Position numbers and translations under genes: made by a program. The notes under the pieces are model-generated. The model was not told the origin of the DNA and did no database searches. It was given only the letters and a program-made list of their open reading frames with translations. Below are positions 28,097 through 36,899 of a stretch of DNA of 64,000 bases, in pieces. The stretch is from Nitrosomonas sp. Its GTDB lineage: Bacteria; Pseudomonadota; Gammaproteobacteria; Burkholderiales; Nitrosomonadaceae. Where the stretch lies: contig JADZAR010000184.1 of the NCBI GenBank assembly GCA_020852475.1, forward strand, positions 1 through 64,000. Reading direction: 5' to 3'. Within the stretch, counting starts at the first letter, position 1, and the number at the start of each line of letters is the position of its first letter.

Positions 28097-29389
28097 ATGG
28101 AAATCAGCAGTTCTGAATCTGTCTATAAAATAAGAGTCCGTGATTTGCGATTCGGCATGTACGTCAGTCAACTCGACCGGCCCTGGCTGGAAACACCTTA
28201 TGCCTTGCAAGGCATCTTGATTAGAGATGTGGAAGATATACTGGAACTCGAACGCTATTGTACGTACGTCTACGTCGACTTCAACAAAAGTGAACAACAT
28301 ATTGTCCGGAAATATCAGCCGGCGCCGCAGAAGCAAACCGTTTCCGATCAGCCTGCCCGGACTGTTCCAAAGGTTTATCTCACACCCAGACTGGATACTG
28401 AAAGAACCCCCTTTCATGGTAATCAGAATTATGTTGATCAAAGCTCTGTTACTGAAGAGCTGACTGTTGCAAGCAAAGTGCATGGTCTTGCGCTGGAAGT
28501 TATCAAGGAAATAAAAACAACTATCGAGCGCAGCGATACATTTGAGGTTCGCGACGCCCGTAATGCCGTCTACGCCATGAGTGAAAGTATCGTGAGAAAT
28601 CCGGATGCGATGCTTCTTCTCGCAAAACTCAGGTCGTCCGGAGATGTACTGTATGACTGTTCGATAAACTATTCGATTCTTCTGCTTGCATTTGGGCGCC
28701 ATCTATGTCTTCCACGCGCGGAGCTGTCCATGCTTGGACTGGGTGGTTTGCTGATGGATATCGGCAAACTGCGTATTGCACCGGAAATCGTACAGAACCG
28801 GAGCCTGCTCAAAATGGAAGAAAGAAACATAATGAAAAATCATGTCGCCTACGGCGAAGAACTTATTCGGCAGTCCGAAAACATTCCTCAGGCAGTGTAC
28901 GATATTGTGGCGCAACATCATGAACGGGAAGATGGTAGCGGCTACCCGAGAGGATTGTTTGCCAATCAACTGAATACATTTGCGCGCATGGCTGCCATAG
29001 TCGATTGTTACCAGGAACTCGTTCAAGCACAAACCGATTCCGCGACAACCAGTACGCTGCAAATATTCAACCAGCTTAAAGCATTGTCACAGAGTGGTCT
29101 TAATGCCACGCTGGTCGAGCAATTTGCACATTGCATTGGCGTTTTTCCTGTTGGTGGTCTTGTGGAGCTTAATACGGGTGAGGTGGCCATTGTTTTGACC
29201 CATTGCCGGTCTAAAAGGACTCTGCCGTTGGTAATGGTGATATTGGACGCAGCTAAAAAACCCTATGTGGAGCCGGAGAAAAGAGATTTGCGACTACTCA
29301 AACCTGGTCCGGATGGCATTCCCTGTACAATTGCACGGGATTTGCCGATCGCGGCATATGGCATCGATGTAAAAAAATATTATTTATAA
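28097..29389 (+). CDS. DUF3391 HD-GYP protein with substituted metal ligands (probable non-catalytic)
   Basis: The 430-residue protein has the same architecture as the intact HD-GYP protein at 8117-9307: DUF3391 at the N-terminus (YKIRVRDLRFGMYVSQL) and then HD-GYP. Here the HDIGK signature is MDIGK at about residues 220-224, and the earlier conserved HS is NY (CSINYS). The later HHEREDGSGYP motif is intact. Loss of the HD histidine should abolish the metal centre, while the GYP surface used for partner contacts in family members is kept. It precedes an EAL protein by 22 bases, so it may be a c-di-GMP receptor or adaptor rather than an enzyme. This functional reading is inference. Confidence 0.9.
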   Translation: MEISSSESVYKIRVRDLRFGMYVSQLDRPWLETPYALQGILIRDVEDILELERYCTYVYVDFNKSEQHIVRKYQPAPQKQTVSDQPARTVPKVYLTPRLDTERTPFHGNQNYVDQSSVTEELTVASKVHGLALEVIKEIKTTIERSDTFEVRDARNAVYAMSESIVRNPDAMLLLAKLRSSGDVLYDCSINYSILLLAFGRHLCLPRAELSMLGLGGLLMDIGKLRIAPEIVQNRSLLKMEERNIMKNHVAYGEELIRQSENIPQAVYDIVAQHHEREDGSGYPRGLFANQLNTFARMAAIVDCYQELVQAQTDSATTSTLQIFNQLKALSQSGLNATLVEQFAHCIGVFPVGGLVELNTGEVAIVLTHCRSKRTLPLVMVILDAAKKPYVEPEKRDLRLLKPGPDGIPCTIARDLPIAAYGIDVKKYYL

Positions 29390-29437
29390 GGCGACGCAAC
29401 ACACCACTGGTTGAATTCCTGTACAGTCAGTTTCTTC

Positions 29438-30763
29438 ATGGCTATGGACGCATACAAAAATTTTGTCATAACCGCTGCCCGAGTGCTTCATGATGCTAAT
29501 GTCGCGCGTGCCATTAGCGCAGTGATCGTAATCAATTTCGAGGGTCTACCCGAGCTTGACGGTATGCTCGGCTATAACGAGGTTGATGATATCCTGGCAA
29601 AACTGGTGTCAAAAGTAAGTAATGCATTGGACTCCACCGATGTCGTAGGGGCTGGTGGTCGCTATCAAATATGTTGCCTGCTTCCGGATTTGCTGACGCA
29701 GGCCCACGTGGAACTGGCTGCGCACAAGCTGCTGCGCCTGCTGACACCTGCCATTTCAGTCAAGGATCGGCGTGTTTCCTTGCGACCTCGTATCGGATTT
29801 GCACTAAACACGAACCAAAAAAACAATCTCGGCCAACTGATGCGCAATGCCAGCGCAGGGCTTCACCAGGCAGGGCGCAGAAAAAAATATATTGGCGCTT
29901 TTGAAGAAACAGAAAGAAATAAACTATTGTCCGGCATGGATATCTGGTCGGAACTTGATCGGGCAACCGGAACAGGCGAGCTGGAGCTGGTTTATCAGCC
30001 GCAGTTATGGGCGGATTCCGGGACAATCAGATCAACGGAAGCGCTGTTGCGCTGGAACCATCCAACCCGCGGCACGATTCCTCCCGACAGGTTTTTGCAG
30101 CTTGTGGAAGGTACCGAATTGATGTTCAAGCTAACACTGTGGGTTATCAATACAGCCTTCCGGCAGTGTGCCGAATATCGCAGGGCAGGTCTGGAAGCCG
30201 GTGTTGCGATTAACTTGTCTGCCGGTGATATAAGTGAACCAGAGCTGGTTGAGATGACCGAACAAATGCTCGATATCTGGGGTGTTTGCCCTGAGCACGT
30301 CATCATGGAATTGACGGAAACAGCCATCATGGAAGATAACCCGGTTTCGCTGGAATCATTGGATGGGTTGAAAAAAATTGGATTCAAACTGGCCATGGAC
30401 GATTTTGGAACAGGCTATTCTTCAATGGAGCGCTTGCTGACACTTCCTTTGAATGAAATTAAAATCGACAAATTGTTCGTTGAAAATATGACGAAGCAAT
30501 CCGCGCATGAGCGTATCGTCAATTCAGTGATCAACATGGGCCATCATCTGGGCCTGGAAGTGGTCGCGGAAGGTGTGGAGGACGCAGCTACCTATGATCG
30601 TTTGCAGGAGCTGGGTTGCGATGTTATACAAGGTTTTTATATCGGCGGCGGCTTGTCATTCGGCGAGCTAATTTCGAATCCAAAGGCGTTCGGGCGAATT
30701 CCAACCTTCTTAAAAGAAAAAAGCATCCCCCCGGAAGGAGATGCTTTAAAAAAACAATCATAA
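29438..30763 (+). CDS. EAL-domain protein with degenerate GGDEF
   Basis: I use ATG 29438, giving 441 residues. A TTG at 29411 and an ATG at 29444 are alternatives, and none has a good ribosome-binding site. The N-terminal half is GGDEF-like, but the signature reads GAGGRYQ near residue 72, so it cannot be a cyclase. The C-terminal EAL domain is complete: TEALLRWNHP near 200, LTETAIMED, DDFGTGYSS and EGVE. It should hydrolyse c-di-GMP to pGpG. It directly follows the degenerate HD-GYP gene and probably forms an operon with it. Confidence 0.92.
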   Translation: MAMDAYKNFVITAARVLHDANVARAISAVIVINFEGLPELDGMLGYNEVDDILAKLVSKVSNALDSTDVVGAGGRYQICCLLPDLLTQAHVELAAHKLLRLLTPAISVKDRRVSLRPRIGFALNTNQKNNLGQLMRNASAGLHQAGRRKKYIGAFEETERNKLLSGMDIWSELDRATGTGELELVYQPQLWADSGTIRSTEALLRWNHPTRGTIPPDRFLQLVEGTELMFKLTLWVINTAFRQCAEYRRAGLEAGVAINLSAGDISEPELVEMTEQMLDIWGVCPEHVIMELTETAIMEDNPVSLESLDGLKKIGFKLAMDDFGTGYSSMERLLTLPLNEIKIDKLFVENMTKQSAHERIVNSVINMGHHLGLEVVAEGVEDAATYDRLQELGCDVIQGFYIGGGLSFGELISNPKAFGRIPTFLKEKSIPPEGDALKKQS

Positions 30764-31031
30764 GGAAAATATACAAGCATTTTGCTAATGGATATATTAG
30801 CGTGACGCTTGAATACGCGCCCACTATAACTGGTGTTTCCGGCGGGCTATCTTGTAAATAACCGATGTTTTACCCGCTTGTTTTACCTATTGGGTTCGGT
30901 TGATAGTCTCAAGCTTGTACTGTATCTGTTGCGTCTGCATGCCTTTACATGGCCCATCAATGCTTTGAACAGTGTTGTGTTAATTTCCCCTTTGGGAAAA
31001 GTGAAATTTCTTTTTCATTCCCGGATAAATT

Positions 31032-31313
31032 TCAATGTCGATGGGAAGTATGTTGTCCGGTATTTTTTTTGGTTGGAAATTTTTTTTCATGAATTTCGTA
31101 TAAATCAGAGATCTCCTGCATCACTTCGATGGGCAGCCCTGCCCGACTGCCGTTTCGGGTATCCAGAAGCAGTTTCTCCATAAATGGATAAAACTCATCA
31201 TAGCCCCAGTGTAATTCAATCTTTTGCGCTAAATGCCGGAAATTTTTATCCAGCAGCGATTCTTTATCGCCCAGCAGCGCGGAAAATTCTTTTATTGACG
31301 TTTTCAAAGCCAT
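31032..31313 (-). CDS. Small hypothetical protein
   Basis: I place the start at the ATG at 31313 (MALKTSIKEF...), with AAGGA 6 bases upstream, giving 93 residues. The ATG six bases further upstream overlaps that ribosome-binding site. The protein is soluble, mixed-charge and helical in appearance (FRHLAQKIELHWGYDEFYPFMEKLLLD), with a basic His-containing tail. I recognise no family. It is isolated between the EAL gene and the ABC transporter and runs against both. Confidence 0.6.
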   Translation of the reverse strand: MALKTSIKEFSALLGDKESLLDKNFRHLAQKIELHWGYDEFYPFMEKLLLDTRNGSRAGLPIEVMQEISDLYEIHEKKFPTKKNTGQHTSHRH

Positions 31314-31767
31314 GGTCATTCCTTGTTTCTGTAACGCGATAATGGAGGCACTATTTTAATCATTGTGCTCCTGCGTTAATTTCGTTATTAGCGGGCATTA
31401 ATCCGCGTAAATTTTGAATTTCGGTCTGTCCCGGCGTCGATTGGCGTTGATTTTTTAACGGTATTTTTGCAACAACACGCCATAACGCCATCAGTAACTG
31501 CGCGTATACCCGAACATGTGTCCGGCTTTCAGGTAATATATTGCGGTTCCCGAATTCCTGCCGCTTGCACTAGGAGATTGTCCGCAAATAGACTGATCTA
31601 CTGTGGAAGATTCTGGGTGACGGGATTTTTCGATCCTTTTCGTTGAATAGAACGACTATTCGCCTCAAATGATCGCAAAATCCCGCTCAATCAGTCTTGC
31701 CCTCGCTACGATCGCTATTCTCGGGCAGTTTTCTGGTCGACCGGCTTATCTTCTGAAATTGTAAATA
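31314..31767. other. Intergenic region with a structured inverted repeat
   Basis: The 450 bases upstream of the ABC transporter contain no credible gene. The 3' part forms the nested inverted repeat at 31591-31696 listed separately. Confidence 0.5.
31591..31696. repeat. Nested inverted repeat, possible mobile-element remnant or structured leader
   Basis: Three nested pairs can be seen: GACTGAT (31591-31597) with ATCAGTC (31690-31696), CGGGATTTTTCGATC (31621-31635) with GATCGCAAAATCCCG (31671-31685, one mismatch), and a central GAATAG/CTATTC hairpin near 31645-31661. The nested order would fold into one long stem in RNA or cruciform DNA. It lies about 70 bases before the ABC transporter start. 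Confidence 0.55.
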
Positions 31768-33471
31768 ATGCGAACCCTTATTACCTATATTATGGTTTTT
31801 CCACGCCGCAGCGCATTTGTGTTGTTGGCGTTGCTTGTTGCCGGTGTGGCGGAAGGACTGAGCCTGACCGCATTATTGCCCTTATTATCAATCGCGGTAG
31901 GTGAATCGACTGATGAATCGAGTATCGGCAAATTCATGGAGGGCGCTTTGCAGAAGATAGGCATTGAACCGACGCTGGATATGATTCTGATCATTATCGT
32001 TGGCGGCATGCTGACCAAGGGCGTGATATTGCTGGTGGCGAACCAGCAGGTTGGATACACCGTTGCGCACGTGGCAACGGCTTTGCGCCTGAACCTGATC
32101 GAGGCGTTGCTGGCCAGTCGCTGGTCGTATTATTTGCGTCAGCCGGTCGGTGCGCTGGCGAATTCCGTGGCAACCGAGGCGTACCGGGCGGCGAACGGTT
32201 TCGAGCATAGCGTGATTGTACTGGCACTGGCCATACAGGTGCTTGTTTATGCCGTGGTCGCCGTGTTTATCTCATGGCAGGCGACACTGGCGTCATTGTT
32301 TATCGGCCTGTTCCTGCTGGTAGTTTTGCATCGCCTGGTGCGTGCAACGCGTCGGGCGGGTGCGAGTCAGACCCAGTTGCTGCGCTATTTGCTGACTTAT
32401 CTTTCGGATGTGTTGAATTCCGTCAAATCGCTCAAAGCCATGTCGCGCGATAATGTTGCCGATGCGATATTGCGTGATCAGACTACGCAACTGGAAAAAG
32501 CCACGCGTCACGAAGTCATGAGCCGGGCGGCGCTTATGGCATTGCAGGAACCGATTCTGGCAGCAATAACGGCGGCGGGATTGTATCTTGCGCTGGTGGT
32601 CTGGGAATTGTCGCTGCCTGAAGTGATGGTGATGGTCTTTTTGCTAACGCGCATACTGGGCTTGCTCAACAAAACACAGCGTAAATACCAGCAACTGGCC
32701 GTGCAGGAAAGCGCCTACTGGGCGTTGCGTAAAGCGGCAGAAGATGCTGCTGCCGCCGCTGAACGAAATTCCGGAACCGCGGAGCCGACATTGCAGCAGG
32801 GCATTGCATTGCAGCATGTCCAATTCAGCTATGGCGAGAAAGTGATTTTTAAACAACTCGACCTCGATATCCCGGTTAAGACATTTACCGCAATTACCGG
32901 ACCTTCAGGCGTGGGCAAGAGTACGCTGATCGATCTGTTGTGCGGATTGACTGAACCTAATGCGGGAAAGATTCTGATTGATGGCAAATCATTGCATGAT
33001 ATCGATCTGAGAAAGTGGCGGCATATGATTGGTTATGTTTCCCAGGATACCATCCTGCTGCACGATACTATTATGAATAACATTCTGGTTGGCGAACCGG
33101 CGCTGACGGCGGCAGACGCCGAGCGCGCGCTGCGTCAGGCGGGCGCATGGGATTTTGTCAGTGCGTTGCCAGATGGTATGCATACCGTTGTCGGCGAACG
33201 CGGCGGATTGCTGTCCGGCGGGCAGCGGCAGCGTATTGCCATTGCACGCGCGCTTGCGCATGGACCGGTATTTTTAATCATGGACGAACCCACCAGCGCG
33301 CTGGATCCGGAAAGTGAAAAAATGATTTGCGAAACACTGCAACATTTGTCCAGGCAGCTGACAATCATCGCGGTATCGCATCAGCCCGCCGTGATTAATG
33401 CGGCAGATCGGGTGTTTATCTTATCTGAGGGGGAAGCGAAGGCTTTGTCGCATGGTGTCGAATCGCTTTAA
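31768..33471 (+). CDS. ABC transporter, fused membrane and ATP-binding domains (exporter type)
   Basis: The 567-residue half-transporter has an N-terminal membrane domain (about residues 1-310, with several hydrophobic helices) and a C-terminal ATPase. Walker A is GPSGVGKST near 382, the signature is LSGGQRQRIAIARAL near 480, Walker B is FLIMDEPTSALD near 505, and the H-loop His is in AVSHQP. The architecture is that of homodimeric type IV exporters such as MsbA or PglK-like flippases. No substrate-specific partner is nearby, so lipid, glycolipid or peptide export cannot be told apart. Confidence 0.92.
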   Translation: MRTLITYIMVFPRRSAFVLLALLVAGVAEGLSLTALLPLLSIAVGESTDESSIGKFMEGALQKIGIEPTLDMILIIIVGGMLTKGVILLVANQQVGYTVAHVATALRLNLIEALLASRWSYYLRQPVGALANSVATEAYRAANGFEHSVIVLALAIQVLVYAVVAVFISWQATLASLFIGLFLLVVLHRLVRATRRAGASQTQLLRYLLTYLSDVLNSVKSLKAMSRDNVADAILRDQTTQLEKATRHEVMSRAALMALQEPILAAITAAGLYLALVVWELSLPEVMVMVFLLTRILGLLNKTQRKYQQLAVQESAYWALRKAAEDAAAAAERNSGTAEPTLQQGIALQHVQFSYGEKVIFKQLDLDIPVKTFTAITGPSGVGKSTLIDLLCGLTEPNAGKILIDGKSLHDIDLRKWRHMIGYVSQDTILLHDTIMNNILVGEPALTAADAERALRQAGAWDFVSALPDGMHTVVGERGGLLSGGQRQRIAIARALAHGPVFLIMDEPTSALDPESEKMICETLQHLSRQLTIIAVSHQPAVINAADRVFILSEGEAKALSHGVESL

Positions 33472-33670
33472 TTCGATGCTATAGTGCGACATAATCCGGT
33501 CTACAGACACAAAGCAAAGACGTCATGATGGTCATTTGTATGCAGCAGTGATAACCGTCCAGGTTGTGACCGGCGGCCCGTCGCTCGCCGGCCGCATCAG
33601 GTGCTGATAAACGGATTACCTTGCCGGCGTTGTCAATGATGTTTTGTCGTGTTGATTAACGCCATCCAAT

Positions 33671-33692
33671 CTACCGGCATCAAAGCCGGTAG
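33671..33692 (+). terminator. Hairpin with T-rich tail between convergent genes
   Basis: CTACCGGC and GCCGGTAG form a perfect 8-bp stem with a six-base loop. On the plus strand a TTTTCTT stretch follows within ten bases. It lies between the ABC transporter and the convergent beta-propeller gene, and could stop transcription from both sides. Confidence 0.5.
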
Positions 33693-33704
33693 GATCGGAT
33701 TTTC

Positions 33705-34757
33705 TTATTGCCGATAAGTCGATTTGAGCAGATTGGGTGGCGGACCGATGGGTTCGAAGTTCTTGAGCAAAGGGACATCGTCCTTGTTGACCCAGCGGAT
33801 ATCCATATCGTAGGTGCCGTGAGGGCCCCAGCTGCCGGTGAATTTCTTGCCATCCGGCGTAAAAGTCCAGCACATATCCTCTCCACCGGTATTGATCGCA
33901 TCGCCGAGATTCAACGGTTCCTGCCATTCGCCATTTTCATTCTGGTGCGAAATCCATTCGTCATGCCCGCCCCGCGAACCTAGATCAGGCCGCGTGCTGG
34001 TTATGATCAGACTTTTGCCGTCTTTCGACAGTCCGGTCCAGTGCATGTGGTCGCGATGCGGTGAGTTAATTTTCGGTCCCAGGCTTACCGGTTCCTGCCA
34101 GACGCCGTCTTTCTTTTCCACTTTCCAGATATCACTGTCTTGCGTGACACCCGGCTGATTGTAGCTGAAATAAATCAAGCTATCGGATGCAATGATCGGA
34201 CAATGCTCTTCGCCAGTCGGCGTGTTGATGTTCGGCAGTTCCGGCACATCGTTCCAGTTTTTGGCGGACTGCCAGACGCCATCGATTTTCTGAACCACGT
34301 AGAGATCGCCGGATAGCATATCTCCCGGTTCATAGCGCGTGAAATAAATGACATTGCCGTCATCGGAAAAACTGGGTTCCAGTTCCCAGGCGGACGTGTT
34401 AATGTTTGGCCCTGTTGCGGGATCGATGTCCGGTCCCAAATGAACAGGTGGCTGCCAGACGCCATCGACGTTGTGAGACATCCAGATATCAAAGTTGTAG
34501 GGGTTTCCGGGCGATTCAATGCTGCCCGCGCGGGTGGATACAAAGATCGCGGTTTTGCCATCGGCGCTGTAGGTAATCTCCATCTCCGCGCCCGATGAAT
34601 TGATTGGTTTACCCATATCTTTTGATACGCGTGGCGCCTCGTCTGCGCTCCCGCCATCGGAACCGTGCATGCCCGGCATCGCGTGGGAAACGGTGGGTAA
34701 CAGCATCAACACGAGCGGCACAGCACTTAGGGTTGAAATAACGTGCTTCATTTTCAT
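33705..34757 (-). CDS. Secreted PD40/WD40-like beta-propeller protein
   Basis: The start is ATG 34757, with GGAGG 8 bases upstream, giving 350 residues. A signal peptide ending SHA-MPG is followed by a Met- and His-containing N-terminus (MPGMHG). At least five repeats follow of the form SADGKTAIFVSTR, FSDDGNVIYFTRY, SDSLIYFSYN, SKDGKSLIITSTR and TPDGKKFTGSW, matching TolB-type PD40 propeller blades. Periplasmic propellers of this kind are usually binding scaffolds. No partner gene is adjacent. Confidence 0.85.
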   Translation of the reverse strand: MKMKHVISTLSAVPLVLMLLPTVSHAMPGMHGSDGGSADEAPRVSKDMGKPINSSGAEMEITYSADGKTAIFVSTRAGSIESPGNPYNFDIWMSHNVDGVWQPPVHLGPDIDPATGPNINTSAWELEPSFSDDGNVIYFTRYEPGDMLSGDLYVVQKIDGVWQSAKNWNDVPELPNINTPTGEEHCPIIASDSLIYFSYNQPGVTQDSDIWKVEKKDGVWQEPVSLGPKINSPHRDHMHWTGLSKDGKSLIITSTRPDLGSRGGHDEWISHQNENGEWQEPLNLGDAINTGGEDMCWTFTPDGKKFTGSWGPHGTYDMDIRWVNKDDVPLLKNFEPIGPPPNLLKSTYRQ

Positions 34758-34993
34758 ATACAAGACCTCCTTTTTAATACAGACAGAATTTTATGCTATT
34801 TTTTGCAGCCGGGGCTGATCTGAATCAATTGCCTCGGAAAACAGCTGCTAGCTTACTGCAGACGGCAATGAATCGGGAAATCAGGATTCGCAAATACACT
34901 GCTTCGCATTAAAAGCGCAGCTTTCAGCAATACGGTAAAGCGTGACGTACTATAATCAAGGTTTAAAGAAAACAATAAAGGAAACCGGATATC

Positions 34994-35839
34994 TTGCGCG
35001 AAGAAATCAAGAAAAACGTCAGTCAGGCATTGGCGGAGGATATTGGGGCGGGCGATCTGACCGTGTTGCTGATTCCTGAACGCCAGACGCTCGTGGCGGA
35101 TGTTGTTATTCGTGAAAATGCGGTGTTGTGCGGTGTGCAGTGGTTTGAGTTATGTTTCCAGATGCTTTGTCCAGATGTCAGTATCGAATGGTTTGCCGGC
35201 GACGGCGATCGTCTTGCGGCACAGCAGAATATCTGTCGGATTTCCGGTAACGCGCGGGCTCTATTAACAGCTGAACGTTCGGCATTGAATTTTCTGCAAT
35301 TGCTCTCCGCTGTGGCGACGCAGACGCGGCGGTATGTGGAAGCCATTGCCGGCACGCAGGCGGCGATTGTAGATACCCGTAAAACGCTACCCGGCCTGCG
35401 GCTGGCGCAGAAATACGCTGTCCGCTGCGGGGGCGGTGCTAACCATCGCCTGGGCTTGTACGACGGCCTCCTGATCAAGGAAAATCATATTGCCGCAGCC
35501 GGCGGCATACGCCGGGCGCTTGAAACAGCGCGGGCGATCGCGCCGCGGAATGTTTTTATTCAGATCGAAGTGGAATCCCTGCAGGAACTGCAAGTAGCGC
35601 TCGATGCAGGCGCCATGATGGTGCTGCTCGATAATTTCACGCTGCCGCAATTAACCGAGGCGGTTGCGCTGCGCGCACATCATGCGGTGAAAACGGGGCA
35701 GGTTATCAGCCTGGAAGCATCCGGTAATATCGGGTTTGATGCGGTGCGCAGCGTGGCCGAAACCGGAGTGGACCGGATTTCCATCGGCAGTCTGACGAAA
35801 AACATACAGGCGGTGGATTTGTCGATGCGATTTGTGTGA
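34994..35839 (+). CDS. nadC: Nicotinate-nucleotide pyrophosphorylase (quinolinate phosphoribosyltransferase)
   Basis: The enzyme makes nicotinate mononucleotide from quinolinate and PRPP in de novo NAD synthesis. The 281-residue protein has the family signature RKTLPGLRLAQKYAVRCGGGANHRLGLYDGLLIKENH (about residues 129-165), with the catalytic Arg, Lys and His residues, and the C-terminal LEASGNI and DRISIGSLT phosphate-binding segments. The start is TTG at 34994 with AAAGGA upstream. It is followed by an MscS-type gene after about 110 bases. Confidence 0.97.
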   Translation: MREEIKKNVSQALAEDIGAGDLTVLLIPERQTLVADVVIRENAVLCGVQWFELCFQMLCPDVSIEWFAGDGDRLAAQQNICRISGNARALLTAERSALNFLQLLSAVATQTRRYVEAIAGTQAAIVDTRKTLPGLRLAQKYAVRCGGGANHRLGLYDGLLIKENHIAAAGGIRRALETARAIAPRNVFIQIEVESLQELQVALDAGAMMVLLDNFTLPQLTEAVALRAHHAVKTGQVISLEASGNIGFDAVRSVAETGVDRISIGSLTKNIQAVDLSMRFV

Positions 35840-35952
35840 GCAGGTGTTCGTGCGCGGCAATATTGCCATCGCCAACTGCGGCGGGCGTTGTGCATATTGT
35901 TTTTGAAAAAATACAACTATAGTTCCGGCGAACTGTGCTGGATTCCTAATCT

Positions 35953-36774
35953 ATGTCTGAATTGCTGTTGATCTATCGGGATGACTATCAGCTGGTGCGA
36001 AGCGGCGCATTAATTGCGGTGATGCTCTCGCTGCGGATTTTTCTGGTCTATCTGATCAAACGCAACCGGGCGATCCTCACGGAGGGGCGCAGACACTGGA
36101 TTACCAGCGTGAAAAACTTCAGCTGGCTGATTATTGTGTTCGGGTTACTGGCCATCTGGTGGCCGGAACTGAAGAATTTCGCTTTTTCGATTGCCGCGGT
36201 GACGCTGGCGCTGGTGATCGCGACCAAGGAGCTGATTCTGTGTTTCAGCGGCGCCATGTTGCGCGCCGGTACGGGCGCTTTTACCATCGGCGACTGGATC
36301 GAAGTAGGCGCGAACCGGGGGGAGGTGATCGATTTCAACATGTTTTCCACTACGCTGCAGGAACTCGACAGACCGCCCAATGATTACAGTTTTACCGGCA
36401 AGGTTATCGTGATTCCCAATAGTCTTTTTTTATCGGAACCGATTAAAAACCTGAATTTTTCCAAGCGTTACGCTTTTCATCGCTTCAATATCGCGATTGA
36501 TACGTGCTTCAATATCGCTGATATTCGCGAATGGGTCGTAGCTGAAATCGATCACTGTTCAGCTGATTTCGCTGAGGTCGCGCGGCGCTATAACGCGTTT
36601 ATTGAAAAAAGAACCGGTATCGATATTCCCGGCCCCGAGCCACGTATTATGATCAGTACGAGTGAGCTCGCTAAATGCATCATCACCGTCATCATCTTCT
36701 GTCCCACCGAGAAAGCCACCGAACTCGAGCGGCATATCACACAGGGCGTGCTGGAGCGGATTTATCAGCAGTGA
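35953..36774 (+). CDS. Mechanosensitive ion channel family (MscS-like) protein
   Basis: The 273-residue protein has an N-terminal helix, two further membrane segments, and the pore-lining and beta-domain region of the MscS family (GAFTIGDWIEVGANRGEVIDF near 113-133, then GKVIVIPNSLFLSEPIKNLNFS). It is of MscS size and probably forms a heptameric pressure-release channel in the inner membrane. The C-terminal domain lacks any extra ligand-binding module. Confidence 0.9.
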   Translation: MSELLLIYRDDYQLVRSGALIAVMLSLRIFLVYLIKRNRAILTEGRRHWITSVKNFSWLIIVFGLLAIWWPELKNFAFSIAAVTLALVIATKELILCFSGAMLRAGTGAFTIGDWIEVGANRGEVIDFNMFSTTLQELDRPPNDYSFTGKVIVIPNSLFLSEPIKNLNFSKRYAFHRFNIAIDTCFNIADIREWVVAEIDHCSADFAEVARRYNAFIEKRTGIDIPGPEPRIMISTSELAKCIITVIIFCPTEKATELERHITQGVLERIYQQ

Positions 36775-36823
36775 AAGAAGTGACGATGGACAAGTTAAAT
36801 ACTTTTCCGGCTGATAATAGGTT

Positions 36824-36853
36824 ACGCCGAGGGTTCGCTTACCCCCTCGGCGT
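36824..36853. terminator. 10-bp stem-loop, probable bidirectional terminator
   Basis: ACGCCGAGGG and CCCTCGGCGT form a perfect GC-rich stem with a ten-base loop between the convergent MscS and secreted-protein genes. A loose T-rich stretch follows on the plus strand after about 20 bases. Confidence 0.6.
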
Positions 36854-36899
36854 ATTACTCTGTCAAATTGCTGTTTTTGTTACGTTCGATCCGCTGGTA

